Shown here piece after piece: positions 8,065 to 17,112 of a DNA stretch of 64,000 nt. Numbering within the stretch: the stretch's first letter is position 1; each line of letters starts with the position of its first letter. The DNA is from Actinomadura mexicana. Its GTDB lineage: Bacteria > Actinomycetota > Actinomycetes > Streptosporangiales > Streptosporangiaceae. A program made the position numbers and the translations under genes. The DNA lies in the NCBI RefSeq assembly GCF_900188105.1, contig NZ_FZNP01000023.1, positions 1 to 64,000 on the forward strand. The letters run 5' to 3'. Under the pieces are notes generated by a model. That model had not been told where the DNA came from. It saw nothing but the letters and a program-made list of their open reading frames with translations, and searched no databases.

Positions 8065-8092
8065 AGGGCCGTCCGGGTTTCCGGGCGGCCCT
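8065..8092 (+). terminator. Hairpin terminator after proVWX
   Basis: AGGGCCGTCCGG pairs with CCGGGCGGCCCT (12 bp with one G-U) around a GTTT loop, 20 bp after the proX stop. There is no U-run, as is usual in high-GC actinobacteria. It also lies next to the stop of the convergent ZIP gene, so it may work in both directions. Confidence 0.7.
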
Positions 8093-8095
8093 GCG

Positions 8096-8833
8096 TCAGC
8101 TCGCGAGCCCGACGCTGAGCAGCACGGCGAGGAGCCCGAGCCCGGTGGCCGCCAGGGTCATGATCCGCGGGTGGACGCTGTGCGCCTCGGGCAGGATCTC
8201 GGCGGCGGCCAGGTACAGCAGGACGCCGGCGAAGACGCCGAGGTAGGGGCCGAGGACGGCGTCCGGGACGGTCGCCAGCATGCCGATGGCGGCCCCGGCG
8301 ACGGGGGCGGCCGCGTCGGCGAGCAGCAGCAGGACGGCGGGGCGCCGGTCGCCGCGGTACAGCGAGGCGGCGGTGAAGGTGTTGAACCCGTCCGCGAAGT
8401 CGTGGGTGACGACGGCGAGCGCCACGAAGACGCCGGTCTCGGTGCCGCTCTGGAAGCCGAAGCCGATGCTGAGGCCGTCCACGAGGCTGTGCAGGACGAG
8501 GGCGAGCGCGGCGAGCAGCCCGCCGGAGCCGGAGCCGCGGACGTGCTCGTGCGGGGCGTACTCCTCCTCGTGGGCGCGGTGGATCGCCACCGCCTGCTCG
8601 ACGACGTGCAGGAGCACGAACCCCGCCGCGAAGCCGATCATGGGGACGGGGACGCCGAACGGGCGGTGCCGCGTCAGCTCCAGCGACTCGGGGATCAGGT
8701 CGAACGCGACGACGCCGAGCATGAGCCCGCCGGCGAGCCCGAGGACGAGGTGCCGGTGGTCGCGGACGCGCATCGCGGTGAGGCCGCCCGCGAGCGTCAT
8801 CAGGAACGCGAGGAGGGACACGAGCACGGCCAT
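8096..8833 (-). CDS. ZIP-family divalent metal transporter
   Basis: This 245-residue polytopic membrane protein has about seven to eight hydrophobic helices. Family motifs are seen in the central part: LHSLVDGLSIGFGFQ (the HS-x-x-DG metal-binding helix IV) and THDFADGFNTF (helix V), and a His-rich loop (RAHEEEYAPHEH) follows the third helix. ZIP proteins move zinc, iron or manganese into the cytoplasm; the exact metal cannot be read from sequence. The gene is convergent with proX and has its own start at the ATG at 8833, 98 bp after the Fe-S reductase stop. No metal-regulator site is obvious. Confidence 0.87.
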   Translation of the reverse strand: MAVLVSLLAFLMTLAGGLTAMRVRDHRHLVLGLAGGLMLGVVAFDLIPESLELTRHRPFGVPVPMIGFAAGFVLLHVVEQAVAIHRAHEEEYAPHEHVRGSGSGGLLAALALVLHSLVDGLSIGFGFQSGTETGVFVALAVVTHDFADGFNTFTAASLYRGDRRPAVLLLLADAAAPVAGAAIGMLATVPDAVLGPYLGVFAGVLLYLAAAEILPEAHSVHPRIMTLAATGLGLLAVLLSVGLAS

Positions 8834-8884
8834 CCCCAGGTCTTACCAGCGAGCCGCGCCCTCAACCGCGCCCGGAGCGCGAAC

Positions 8885-8918
8885 CGGCCCCGCCCCCGCC
8901 GGAGCGGGAGCGGGGCCG
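8885..8918 (-). terminator. Hairpin terminator after the Fe-S reductase
   Basis: CGGCCCCGC (8885-8893) pairs perfectly with GCGGGGCCG (8910-8918), with further internal pairing, 14 bp beyond the stop of the minus-strand reductase gene at 8932. Confidence 0.65.
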
Positions 8919-8931
8919 TCGAGCGGGCGCC

Positions 8932-11079
8932 CTATTCGGCGGCGACCGCCTCCTTCTCGGGGGCGGTGCCCTCGCCCTTGATGGAGCGGATCAGGAGCTG
9001 GGAGACGTCGACGACCTCCAGCGACTCCTTGGCGTCGCCCGCGTTCTTCTTCTCGTTGATGGCGTCGCCCAGCATGACCAGGCAGAACGGGCAGGCGGTG
9101 GAGACGGTGTCGGGGTCGGTCTCCAGCGCCTCGTCCACGCGCTCGGTGTTGATCCGCTTGCCGATGCGCTCCTCCATCCACATCCGGGCGCCGCCGGCGC
9201 CGCAGCAGAAGCCGCGGTCCTTGTGCCGGTGCATCTCCTGCGTCCTGACGCCGGGGACGGTCGCCATGATGTCGCGCGGCTGCTTGTAGACCTTGTTGTG
9301 GCGGCCGAGGAAGCAGGGGTCGTGGTAGGTGATCTTCTCCTCGATCGGCGTGACCGGGGTGAGCCTGCCCTCCTCGACCAGATGCGCCAGCAGCTGGGTG
9401 TGGTGGACGACCTCGTAGTTCCCGCCGATCTGCGGGTACTCGTTGGCCAGGGTGTTGAAGCAGTGCGGGCAGGTCGCGACGATCTTCTTGACGCCCGCGT
9501 CGTTCAGCGTCTCGACGTTCTGCTGGCCGAGCATCTGGAAGACGAACTCCATGCCGAGGCGGCGGGCCGGGTCACCGGTGCACGCCTCCATGGGGCCGAG
9601 GACGGCGAACTTGACGCCCGCGATGTGCAGCAGCTCGGCGACGGCCTTGGTGGTCTTCTTGGCACGGTCCTCCAGGGCGCCGGCGCAGCCGACCCAGAAC
9701 AGGTACTCGGTGTCCTCGGAGACCTTGTCGTCGACGACGTCGACCTCGAAGTCGAGCTCCTCGATCCATTCGAGGCGCTTCATCTCGGACATGCCCCACG
9801 GGTTGCCCTTGTTCTCCAGGTTCTTCAGCATGACGCCGGCCTCGGAGGGGAACGAGGACTCGATCATGACCTGGAAGCGGCGCATGTCCAGGATGTGGTC
9901 GATGTGCTCGATGTCGACCGGGCACTGCTCGACGCACGCGCCGCAGTTGGTGCAGGACCACAGGACGTCGGGGTGGATGACGCCGTCGTCGCCGACGAGG
10001 GCCTTGTCCACCTCCATGGCGAGCTTCTGCTCGTCGGTGAACCCGTTTCGGGCCTCTTCCGACGCGGTGAAGTAGGGCGCCTTGGCCAGGGCGTGGTCGC
10101 GCAGCTCCAGGACGAGCATCTTCGGCGACAGCGGCTTGCCGGTGTTCCAGGCGGGGCACTGCGACTGGCAGCGACCGCACTCGGTGCAGGTCGCCATGTC
10201 GAGGAAGCCCTTCCAGGTGAAGTCCTCGATCTTGCCGCGGCCGAAGACGTCCTCGTCGGGGTCGGCCTCCTCGAAGTCGAGCGGCTTGCCGCCCGACATC
10301 ATCGGCTGCGCGGCGCCGAGGCCGTCGGGGCGGCGCTTGAACATGACGTTCAGGGGGGCCAGGAAGATGTGCAGGTGCTTGGAGTGGACGACGAAGACCA
10401 GGAAGACCAGCGCGACGGCGATGTGCACCAGCAGGCCGACCGACTCCAGGACCTCCAGCGTGTGGCCGCTCAGCCCGTCGAACAGGTGGCCGACCAGGGT
10501 GGAGAAGTAGGCGCCCTTGCCGTAGGGGAGGTTGCCGCTGGCCCACTCCACGCCGCGGAAGAAGAACATCGTCCAGATCACGTTGAAGATCATGAACAGC
10601 GTGATCCAGGCGCCGGACAGGTGCGAGCCCTTGAACCGGGACTTGCGGTCCAGCCGCTTCGGCGAGTTCCTGATCCGGATCGCGGTGAAGACGACCAGGC
10701 CGGCGGTGCAGGCGAGGGCGATCGTGTCCTGGACGAAGCCGATCGGCGGCCAGGTCTGCACGCCGGGGATCTTGGCGTCCAGCCCGAACAGCAGCGCGAC
10801 GGCCGCCTCCAGGTAGACGGTGGCCAGCAGGATGAACGCCCACATGACCGCGGCGTGCGAGACGCCGGCGACGGTCCACTTCAGCAGCTTGCGCTGGCCG
10901 AGGACCTCGACGGCCTGGCCTTCGACGGCCTTGGCGGGCTCACGCTTGACCTGCAGCGTCCGCTCGGGGTCGGGCTGCCCGCTCCTGGCGATCGCGTAGA
11001 GGAACAGCACTCGCCTCCCGGCGAGCCCCAGCGCGACCGCCGTTCCGGCGAGCCCGATGACCAATGTGATCCAGAACAC
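8932..11079 (-). CDS. EtfD-like membrane Fe-S oxidoreductase (HdrD/NarI fusion)
   Basis: A 715-residue protein joining a NarI-like cytochrome/membrane domain (five or six helices in residues 1-270) to a soluble electron-transfer part. Two [4Fe-4S] motifs, CTECGRCQSQCP (about residue 297) and CTNCGACVEQCP (about 374), are followed by two cysteine-rich CCG domains of the HdrB/GlpC type (GCAGALE…ATCPHC and DPCFLGRHN…RGFCCGAGG). The architecture matches M. tuberculosis Rv0338c (EtfD), which passes electrons from electron-transfer flavoprotein to menaquinone during fatty-acid oxidation. The thiolase and hydroxyacyl-CoA dehydrogenase nearby agree. The GTG at 11079 has AGGAGG upstream. Orthology to EtfD is inferred. 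Confidence 0.87.
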   Translation of the reverse strand: MFWITLVIGLAGTAVALGLAGRRVLFLYAIARSGQPDPERTLQVKREPAKAVEGQAVEVLGQRKLLKWTVAGVSHAAVMWAFILLATVYLEAAVALLFGLDAKIPGVQTWPPIGFVQDTIALACTAGLVVFTAIRIRNSPKRLDRKSRFKGSHLSGAWITLFMIFNVIWTMFFFRGVEWASGNLPYGKGAYFSTLVGHLFDGLSGHTLEVLESVGLLVHIAVALVFLVFVVHSKHLHIFLAPLNVMFKRRPDGLGAAQPMMSGGKPLDFEEADPDEDVFGRGKIEDFTWKGFLDMATCTECGRCQSQCPAWNTGKPLSPKMLVLELRDHALAKAPYFTASEEARNGFTDEQKLAMEVDKALVGDDGVIHPDVLWSCTNCGACVEQCPVDIEHIDHILDMRRFQVMIESSFPSEAGVMLKNLENKGNPWGMSEMKRLEWIEELDFEVDVVDDKVSEDTEYLFWVGCAGALEDRAKKTTKAVAELLHIAGVKFAVLGPMEACTGDPARRLGMEFVFQMLGQQNVETLNDAGVKKIVATCPHCFNTLANEYPQIGGNYEVVHHTQLLAHLVEEGRLTPVTPIEEKITYHDPCFLGRHNKVYKQPRDIMATVPGVRTQEMHRHKDRGFCCGAGGARMWMEERIGKRINTERVDEALETDPDTVSTACPFCLVMLGDAINEKKNAGDAKESLEVVDVSQLLIRSIKGEGTAPEKEAVAAE

Positions 11080-11157
11080 TGTTCCGTCCTCCTGGGGTAC
11101 GGGCGATGGCAGCCAGCGTAGGGCTCGCGTCGGACTGCTCTCCATCCGGGGCCCGAA

Positions 11158-11172
11158 TACTACTCGGTAGTA
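11158..11172. promoter_or_regulatory. Palindromic operator candidate upstream of the EtfD-like gene
   Basis: TACTAC-TCG-GTAGTA is a perfect 6-bp inverted repeat with a 3-bp centre, 79 bp upstream of the reductase start codon and 180 bp from the divergent DinB-fold gene. Size and symmetry fit a TetR- or GntR-type regulator site. The regulator is not identified. Confidence 0.4.
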
Positions 11173-11352
11173 GCTTACGAGTCACATCCCCTGGTCAGAA
11201 CAGTCCGCGCCGATTTCCGGCCCGCCGAGGCCCTCGATCTCCGGTCTTACCCGCGCAGCGATGAGTATCCGGCGGTTCCCGAGTCCATACCACTGGGCGG
11301 GACGCGTCCACCGGCGTCCCGTCCAGCGGTATACGAACGGAAGGATCCCCAG

Positions 11353-11952
11353 ATGGCCTCGATGCCCGACCTCGGCCCCGCCGCCCGGCGGATGGCCGGC
11401 CTGCTCGCGGACGTGCGCGACTCCCAGCTGACCGCGCCGACGCCCTCCGGCGACATGCCGCTCGGCGCCCTCATCGACCACGTGAACGGCCTGGCCCTGG
11501 CCTTCACCTGGGCGGCGGCGAAGGACTTCCCGGACGGCCCCTCGCAGCCGCCGTCCGCCGACGCCGCCCCGCTCGCCCCGGACTGGCGGTCCCGCATCCC
11601 CGAGCGGCTCGACGCGATGGCGGCGGCCTGGCGCTCCCCGGAGGCGTGGCAGGGCATGACCTGGGCCGGCGGCATCGAACTGCCCGGCGACCAGGCGGGC
11701 CACGTCGCGATGAACGAGCTGGTCGTGCACGGCTGGGACATCTCCCGCGCCGTCGGCCGGTCCTACGACGCCGGTGCGGACGAGATCGAGGCGTGCCTCG
11801 CCTTCGTCGCCCCGTCGGTCGAGCAGAGCGGCGGCCGGGGCGTCCCGGGCCTTTTCGGCCCCGCCGTCGACGTGGGTGCGGACGCGCCCGCTCTCGACCG
11901 CCTCATCGCCATGACCGGCCGGGACCCGTCCTGGACGGCGGAACGGAGCTAA
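11353..11952 (+). CDS. DinB-fold TIGR03086-type protein (mycothiol-dependent isomerase family)
   Basis: A 199-residue protein of the maleylpyruvate-isomerase/DinB four-helix family. The first half has the DHVNGLALAFTWAA helix with the first metal-ligand type His. The second half carries GHVAMNELVVHGWDISRAVG, the E-x-x-x-HGWD segment holding the other usual metal ligands. Members use a bound metal and often mycothiol as thiol cofactor, and the substrate here is unknown. It is divergent from the EtfD-like gene across 273 bp. Two further members of the superfamily lie at 41420 and 42388. It overlaps the convergent gene at 11949 by 4 bp. Confidence 0.78.
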   Translation: MASMPDLGPAARRMAGLLADVRDSQLTAPTPSGDMPLGALIDHVNGLALAFTWAAAKDFPDGPSQPPSADAAPLAPDWRSRIPERLDAMAAAWRSPEAWQGMTWAGGIELPGDQAGHVAMNELVVHGWDISRAVGRSYDAGADEIEACLAFVAPSVEQSGGRGVPGLFGPAVDVGADAPALDRLIAMTGRDPSWTAERS

Positions 11953-12653
11953 CCCTCCGAGCGCTCCGAGACCTGCAGGAGGAGGTCGTGGACGAAGCAC
12001 GCCTCCATCGGGCGCCCTCCAAGCCGGAACGGCACGACGTGGTAGTACGCGTTAGGACTCCGCGTGGGCTCCCAGCCGAAGAACGCCTCGGCCTCCGGCC
12101 GCAGGACCGACCAGGGGCGCAGGTCGTCCGCCGACCGCATCGGCTCGCCCGACCTGCGCACGAACCTCCGGTCGAGGACGTACTCGCCGGCCTCGGTGTC
12201 CAGGCTGGTGTGCTCCAGCCAGAAGCCGGGCCAGAGCGGAAGGGCGAACCGGTGCCGGGAGGGGCCGCCGCTGACCGGCCCGCCCAGGATCGCCGCCAGG
12301 TCCACGATCTTCGGTGACTGCATGACGCGCCACCGGCCGGCCTCCTCCACCAGGCCGGCCGGCGGGTCGTCGTAGGGCGCGGGCAGTTCCGGGAGGGACT
12401 CCGGGGCGACGCCGCGCATGTCGTCGAGCACGGACAGCTGGTAGCCCTCCAGGGTCATCGAACGCGGGGGACGCGGCTCGGGGTCGGCGAACCGCTCGCA
12501 CGACCAGCACCACCACGGCTCGGGTCCGCCCATGCAGCCGCCGGTGAAGTAGATCTCACGGCGTTCGTGCCGCCGGTACGGCTCGTCGCCGACGGGCATG
12601 CCGTACTCCACCGGGACCAGCGGACCCTCACACCGTTCGCACCTCGGGCTCAT
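11949..12653 (-). CDS. Uncharacterised protein with N-terminal zinc-ribbon cysteines
   Basis: I do not recognise this 234-residue protein. The first 55 residues have paired cysteines (C-x-x-C at about 4-7, then a GGCMGG and a CWSC pair), suggesting a zinc ribbon. The rest is a globular domain with several Trp/Pro motifs (LPLWPGFWLEHTSL, FFGWEPTRSPNAYYHVVPF) and no signal peptide or membrane segment. The ATG at 12653 starts 7 bp after the thiolase stop, so it is probably the second gene of a thiolase transcript. A cytosolic metal-stabilised protein is all that can be said. Confidence 0.65.
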   Translation of the reverse strand: MSPRCERCEGPLVPVEYGMPVGDEPYRRHERREIYFTGGCMGGPEPWWCWSCERFADPEPRPPRSMTLEGYQLSVLDDMRGVAPESLPELPAPYDDPPAGLVEEAGRWRVMQSPKIVDLAAILGGPVSGGPSRHRFALPLWPGFWLEHTSLDTEAGEYVLDRRFVRRSGEPMRSADDLRPWSVLRPEAEAFFGWEPTRSPNAYYHVVPFRLGGRPMEACFVHDLLLQVSERSEG

Positions 12654-12659
12654 ACCCCC

Positions 12660-13898
12660 TCAGACGCTTCCGGCCCCCGCGGTGTTCGGCCGGACCCGCT
12701 CGAAGATCGCGGCGAGGCCCTGGCCGCCGCCGATGCACATGGTCTCCAGGCCGTAGCGGGCCTCGCGGCGGTCCATCTCACGGGCGAGGGTGGCGAGGAT
12801 GCGGGCGCCGGTGGCGCCGACGGGGTGGCCGAGGGAGATGCCGGAGCCGTGCACGTTGACGCGGTCCCAGTCGGCGTCCTTCAGGCCCCATTCGCGGGTG
12901 ACGGCGAGGACCTGCGCGGCGAACGCCTCGTTCAGCTCGATGAGGTCCATGTCGGCGAGGGTGAGGCCGGCGGCGTCCAGGGCCCTGGCGGTGGCGGGGA
13001 CGGGCCCGATGCCCATCGTCTCCGGCGGCACCCCGGCGCGGCCCCAGGACACGAGCCGGACGAGGGGCCGCAGGCCCAGCTCGGCGGCGCGTTCGGGGGT
13101 GGTGACCACGCAGGCGGCGGCCCCGTCGTTCTGGCCGCTGGCATTGCCCGCGGTCACGGTGGCCTCGGGGTCCTTCCGGCCGAGGACGGGGCGCAGACTC
13201 GCCAGGCCCTCGACGGTGGTGCCGGGACGCGGGTGCTCGTCGGTGCCGACGACCGTGTCGCCCTTCCGCGACCGGACGGTCACCGGAACGATCTCCTCGG
13301 CGAACACCCCCGACCGCTGGGCGGCGACGGCGCGCTCGTGCGACCGGACGGCCAGCTCGTCCTGCTCCCGGCGTCCGATGCCGTACTCGCGGCGCAGGTT
13401 CTCGGCGGTCTCCAGCATCCCGCCCGGGACGGGGTGGTGGACGCCGCCGGCGGTGAGGCGGCCCCGCGCGAGCGCGTCGTGCAGTTCGAGGGACGGCCCG
13501 CGCACGCCCCAGCGCGCCGCGGTCGTGTAGAAGGGCGCGCCGCTCATGCTCTCCGCGCCGCCCGCGATGATGACGTCGCCGGCGCCGGTCTGGACCTGCA
13601 TGGCGGCGTTCAGGACGGCCTGGAGCCCGGACCCGCACCGCCGGTCGAGCTGGGTGCCGCCGACCGTGACGGGGAGCCCGGCGTCCAGCGCGGCGACGCG
13701 CCCGATGGCGGGGGCGTCGGAGGTGGGGTAGCAGTGCCCGAGGATCACCTCGTCGACCGCGTCCCCGGGCAGGCCGGTCCGCTCGACCAGGGCGCGGACG
13801 ACGGCGGCGGCGAGCTCGGCGGGCGGGACGGTCCTGAGCGCCCCGCCGAACCGGCCGACGGGGGTACGCAGCGGTTCGCAGATCACCGCGTCGCGCAT
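12660..13898 (-). CDS. Thiolase (acetyl-CoA C-acyltransferase)
   Basis: A 412-residue thiolase that cleaves 3-ketoacyl-CoA (or condenses two acyl-CoAs). The active-site Cys is in LDRRCGSGLQAV (about residue 90), the catalytic His in SGISLGHPVGATG, the second Cys in METMCIGGGQG close to the C-terminus, and NEAFAAQ is present. The ATG at 13898 has GAGGAG 7 bp upstream; the open frame continues upstream only as an antisense shadow of the divergent gene. It is divergent from a 3-hydroxyacyl-CoA dehydrogenase, so the pair supplies the last two steps of beta-oxidation or an aromatic-acid pathway of the Paa type. Confidence 0.92.
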   Translation of the reverse strand: MRDAVICEPLRTPVGRFGGALRTVPPAELAAAVVRALVERTGLPGDAVDEVILGHCYPTSDAPAIGRVAALDAGLPVTVGGTQLDRRCGSGLQAVLNAAMQVQTGAGDVIIAGGAESMSGAPFYTTAARWGVRGPSLELHDALARGRLTAGGVHHPVPGGMLETAENLRREYGIGRREQDELAVRSHERAVAAQRSGVFAEEIVPVTVRSRKGDTVVGTDEHPRPGTTVEGLASLRPVLGRKDPEATVTAGNASGQNDGAAACVVTTPERAAELGLRPLVRLVSWGRAGVPPETMGIGPVPATARALDAAGLTLADMDLIELNEAFAAQVLAVTREWGLKDADWDRVNVHGSGISLGHPVGATGARILATLAREMDRREARYGLETMCIGGGQGLAAIFERVRPNTAGAGSV

Positions 13899-14063
13899 GG
13901 TGGGCTCCTCGGGACGGGGGCGCGGGGCACTTCGCAGAGTACGGCTCCTCGCCCGGGAGGGCGGCGTCCGTACTTCCGCCCAGGGGAGGGTTGAATGCTG
14001 GGTACCCATGGCGGTGGCGAACCGGGACGTGGGCCAGAGGGCTGGGCGAGCGCGGGAGGCGAC

Positions 14064-15605
14064 GTGGAGCGGTGGGCGGGCAGGGCGACGACGATCCGGG
14101 TGATCGGGGCCGGGGCGATGGGGCGCGGGATCGCGCAGCTCGCCGCGGCGGGCGGGCTGACGGTGGAGCTGGCCGACATCCGGACGCAGGCCGTGATGGA
14201 GGCGGCCGAGTACGTCGGGGCCATGTTCGACAGGCTCGCGGCGAAGGGACGCATGACGGCCGCGGACGCGGAGGCGGCGAAGGGGCGGCTGCGGCCGGTC
14301 GGCGAGCCGCTCACCCCGCTCCAGGACTGCGACCTCGTCGTGGAGGCCGTCCGGGAGGACATGGAGACCAAGCGGGAACTGTTCAGGTCCCTGGAGAAGG
14401 TCTGCCCGGCGCACACCATCCTCGCGACCAACACCAGTTCGCTGCCGGTGACGGCGATCGCCGCGGCGCTGGACGACCCGTCCAGGCTCGCGGGGCTGCA
14501 CTTCTTCAATCCGGTGCCGCTGATGAAGCTCGTCGAGGTGATTCCGGGGACGCGCACGGCCGAGTGGATTCCCGACGCGCTCGCCGACCTGGTGAGGCGT
14601 CTCGGCCACACCCCCGTGCTCGCGCCCGACGCGCCCGGCTTCCTCGTCAACCACGCAGGGCGCGGCCTGGTGACGGAGGCGTTGCAGATCCTCTCCGAGG
14701 GCGCCGCCGAGCCGGCGGACATCGACCGCATCGCGCGGGACGTCCTCGGCCTGAAGATGGGGCCCTGCGAGCTGCTCGACCTGACCGGGATGGACGTGTC
14801 GCACCCGGTGATGGAGTCCATCTGGACGGGTTTCTACACCGAGCCGCGGTTCCGTCCGTCCAGGATCGGCAGGGCGCGCCTCGAGGCCGGGCTCCTCGGA
14901 CGCAAGACCGGCGAGGGCTTCTACAGGTACGTGGACGGGGTGAGGCAGGAGCCCGCCGAGGCGGGCGCCCCGGCCACCGACTTCCGGCCCGTCTGGTTCC
15001 AGGAGCCGCAGCACCGCGAGACGCTGGGGCTGCTGCTGTCCGAGGCCGGGGTGGAGGTCGAGGGGGGTGACGAGCCGTCCGGGGAGGCCGTCCTGCTGGT
15101 CGACGCCGCGACGGACATGAGCGTCGCCGACCAGGTCGCGGGGGGCCTCCCCGGGGAGCGGACCCTGGGGATCGACGGGTTCTTCGGGTTCTTCGGCCGG
15201 ATCACCCTCACCGTGCAGCCCGCGCTCGACCCGGAGGCGGGCCGCGCGGCGCTCGCCGCCCTGCTCGCCACGGGACGGCCGGTGACCGTCGTGCGGGACG
15301 CGCCCGTCGCCGTCGCGCCGCGGCTGCTGGCGTCGATCGTCAACGTGGGCTGCGGCATCGCCGAGCAGCGGCTGGCCGGTCCCGACGACATCGACACCGC
15401 CGTCCGGCTCGGGCTCGGCTACCCTCGCGGACCGCTGGAGTGGGGCGACCACGTGGGCGCCGAGCGCGTGCTCGGCGTGCTGAACCAGATGCACGTGTCG
15501 ACCGGCGACCCGCGCTACCGTCCGAGCGCCTGGCTGGCCGAGCGGGTCGCTCTCGGCCTGCCGCTCACCGGCACGGGGACCGCCCCGTCCGACCTCACGT
15601 CCTGA
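14064..15605 (+). CDS. 3-hydroxyacyl-CoA dehydrogenase, two C-terminal domains
   Basis: A 513-residue NAD-dependent dehydrogenase. The Rossmann fingerprint is VIGAGAMGRGIAQLAAAGG, the catalytic His is in LHFFNPVPLMKLVEV, and APDAPGFLVNHAGRG leads into the first 3HCDH_C domain. A second, partly degenerate 3HCDH_C repeat fills about residues 310-513 (DIDTAVRLGLGYPRGPLEWG). This long form resembles PaaH/PaaC of phenylacetate degradation as well as fatty-acid enzymes. GTG 14064 has GGGAGG close upstream and begins 9 residues before the fingerprint. An ATG at 13995 with GGGAGGG is the alternative but would add a Gly-rich, unconserved-looking leader. The stop overlaps the convergent MFS gene by 11 bp. 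Confidence 0.88.
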   Translation: MERWAGRATTIRVIGAGAMGRGIAQLAAAGGLTVELADIRTQAVMEAAEYVGAMFDRLAAKGRMTAADAEAAKGRLRPVGEPLTPLQDCDLVVEAVREDMETKRELFRSLEKVCPAHTILATNTSSLPVTAIAAALDDPSRLAGLHFFNPVPLMKLVEVIPGTRTAEWIPDALADLVRRLGHTPVLAPDAPGFLVNHAGRGLVTEALQILSEGAAEPADIDRIARDVLGLKMGPCELLDLTGMDVSHPVMESIWTGFYTEPRFRPSRIGRARLEAGLLGRKTGEGFYRYVDGVRQEPAEAGAPATDFRPVWFQEPQHRETLGLLLSEAGVEVEGGDEPSGEAVLLVDAATDMSVADQVAGGLPGERTLGIDGFFGFFGRITLTVQPALDPEAGRAALAALLATGRPVTVVRDAPVAVAPRLLASIVNVGCGIAEQRLAGPDDIDTAVRLGLGYPRGPLEWGDHVGAERVLGVLNQMHVSTGDPRYRPSAWLAERVALGLPLTGTGTAPSDLTS

Positions 15606-17097
15606 CGGCCTCCGGCGCGTCCGCGGCCGCGGGACGGCGGGCGCGCACGACGAACGCGGCGAACAGGGCGGCGGCCAGCATCGCGCCGCACGCGGCGAAC
15701 GAGGCGGCCGACACCGCGTGGGCGAAGGCGTCGCGTGCGGCGCGGGCGAGGCCGGGGTCGCCGATCGCCAGGGCCTCGCCGAGCGAGTGGCGCGCGGCCG
15801 CGGGCGCGGTGCCCGGCAGGCCGCGGGCGTAGGCGGCGGAGACGACGCTGCCGAGGACGGCGACGCCGAGCGCGCTGCCGAGCTCCTGACCGGCGTCGTT
15901 CACCGCCGAGCCGACCCCGGCCTCCGCGGGCGGGACGGCGGCCATGAGCGTGCTGTAGGCGGGCGGCGTGCCGAGCCCGGCGCCGAAGCCGAGGATGGCG
16001 AGCCCGAGGCCGAGCGCGCCGTAGCCGTCGTCCGGTCCGGTCAGCCCGAGGACCAGGAACCCGGCCGCGGCGACGCAGAACCCGGTGACGAGGGCGGGAC
16101 GGGCGCCGAACCGCGACTCCAGCGACGCGCCGAGGCCGTTGCCGAGGCCGGCGGAGACGGCGACCGGCAGCAGCGCGAGCCCGGCCTTGAGCGGCCCGTA
16201 GCCGTGCACGAACTGGAGCAGCTGGGTCAGGGCGAACAGCATCCCGGCCAGCGCGAACCCGAACAGCGCGATCATGGCGGCGGCCCCGGAGAAGTCGCGG
16301 TCGCGCAGCAGGCGCAGGTCGAGCATCGGCTCGGGGTTGCGGTGCTGCCACGCGGCGAACAGGGCGAGCGCGGCGATGCCGGCGGCCAGCCCGCCGAGCG
16401 TGCGGGCGCCGGTCCAGCCGTGCGCGGGGCCGGAGATGACCGCCCAGACCAGCGCCGACATGCCCGCCGTGGACAGCACGGCGCCGGGCACGTCCGGCCG
16501 GCGGCGCGGCCCGCGCGGCCCGCGCGACTCGGGGACGAGGATCAGCAGCCCGGCGACGGCGGCCACGGCGACGGGAACGTTCACGAGGAAGACCGAGCCC
16601 CACCAGAAGTGCTCCAGCAGGAACCCGCCGAGCGTCGGCCCGGCGGCGAGCCCGACCATGGACGTCGCGCCCCAGATGGCGAACGCCTTGCCCCGCTCGT
16701 CCGGACCGAACACCTGCGCCATGATCGACAACGTCCCGGGCATGAGGAACGCGCCTCCGACGCCCATCAGCGCACGCATCGCGACGAGCTGGGCGGGGCT
16801 CTGCGCGAAGGCGGCGAGCAGGGATCCGGCGCCGAACAGCGCGAAGCCGACCAGCATCGCGCGGCGGCGCCCGTGCCGGTCGCCGAGGCTGCCCGCCGTG
16901 ATCAGCAGGCCGGCGAACACCAGCGAGTAGGCGTCGATCACCCACTGGACGTCGGACGTGGTGGCGTCGAGGTCCCGGAGCAGGGACGGGATCGCCACGT
17001 TGAGGATCGTGTTGTCGACCACGACGACGAACAGGCTGAGGCACAGCACGCCGAGGATCTGCCAGCGCCGCGGATGCGGGGCGGGGGATTCGTCCAT
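15595..17097 (-). CDS. MFS drug exporter (DHA2/EmrB-QacA type)
   Basis: A 500-residue 14-helix antiporter. Typical family blocks are present: VVVDNTILNVAIPSLLRDL (motif D1), the motif A loop GSLGDRHGRRRAM, and GPTLGGFLLEHFWWGSVFLVNVP (motif C region). The ATG at 17097 has GGGAG 5 bp upstream. The gene is divergent from a TetR regulator, and the shared 111-bp gap holds four operator-like boxes, so the exporter is probably repressed by TetR and induced by its substrate. Substrate is unknown; hydrophobic drugs or a self-made metabolite are possible. Confidence 0.92.
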   Translation of the reverse strand: MDESPAPHPRRWQILGVLCLSLFVVVVDNTILNVAIPSLLRDLDATTSDVQWVIDAYSLVFAGLLITAGSLGDRHGRRRAMLVGFALFGAGSLLAAFAQSPAQLVAMRALMGVGGAFLMPGTLSIMAQVFGPDERGKAFAIWGATSMVGLAAGPTLGGFLLEHFWWGSVFLVNVPVAVAAVAGLLILVPESRGPRGPRRRPDVPGAVLSTAGMSALVWAVISGPAHGWTGARTLGGLAAGIAALALFAAWQHRNPEPMLDLRLLRDRDFSGAAAMIALFGFALAGMLFALTQLLQFVHGYGPLKAGLALLPVAVSAGLGNGLGASLESRFGARPALVTGFCVAAAGFLVLGLTGPDDGYGALGLGLAILGFGAGLGTPPAYSTLMAAVPPAEAGVGSAVNDAGQELGSALGVAVLGSVVSAAYARGLPGTAPAAARHSLGEALAIGDPGLARAARDAFAHAVSAASFAACGAMLAAALFAAFVVRARRPAAADAPEAVRT

Positions 17098-17112
17098 GAC
17101 CACTCCCACTTT

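Noticed and set aside
9223..11121. 632-codon open frame on the plus strand
   Set aside because: Antisense shadow of the EtfD-like gene; composition Gly/Asp/Val-Arg repetitive, no domain, while the minus-strand frame has complete Fe-S motifs.
13899..15494. N-terminal extension of the thiolase to 944 residues
   Set aside because: The extra part is antisense to the hydroxyacyl-CoA dehydrogenase and the ATG at 13898 has a proper ribosome binding site.
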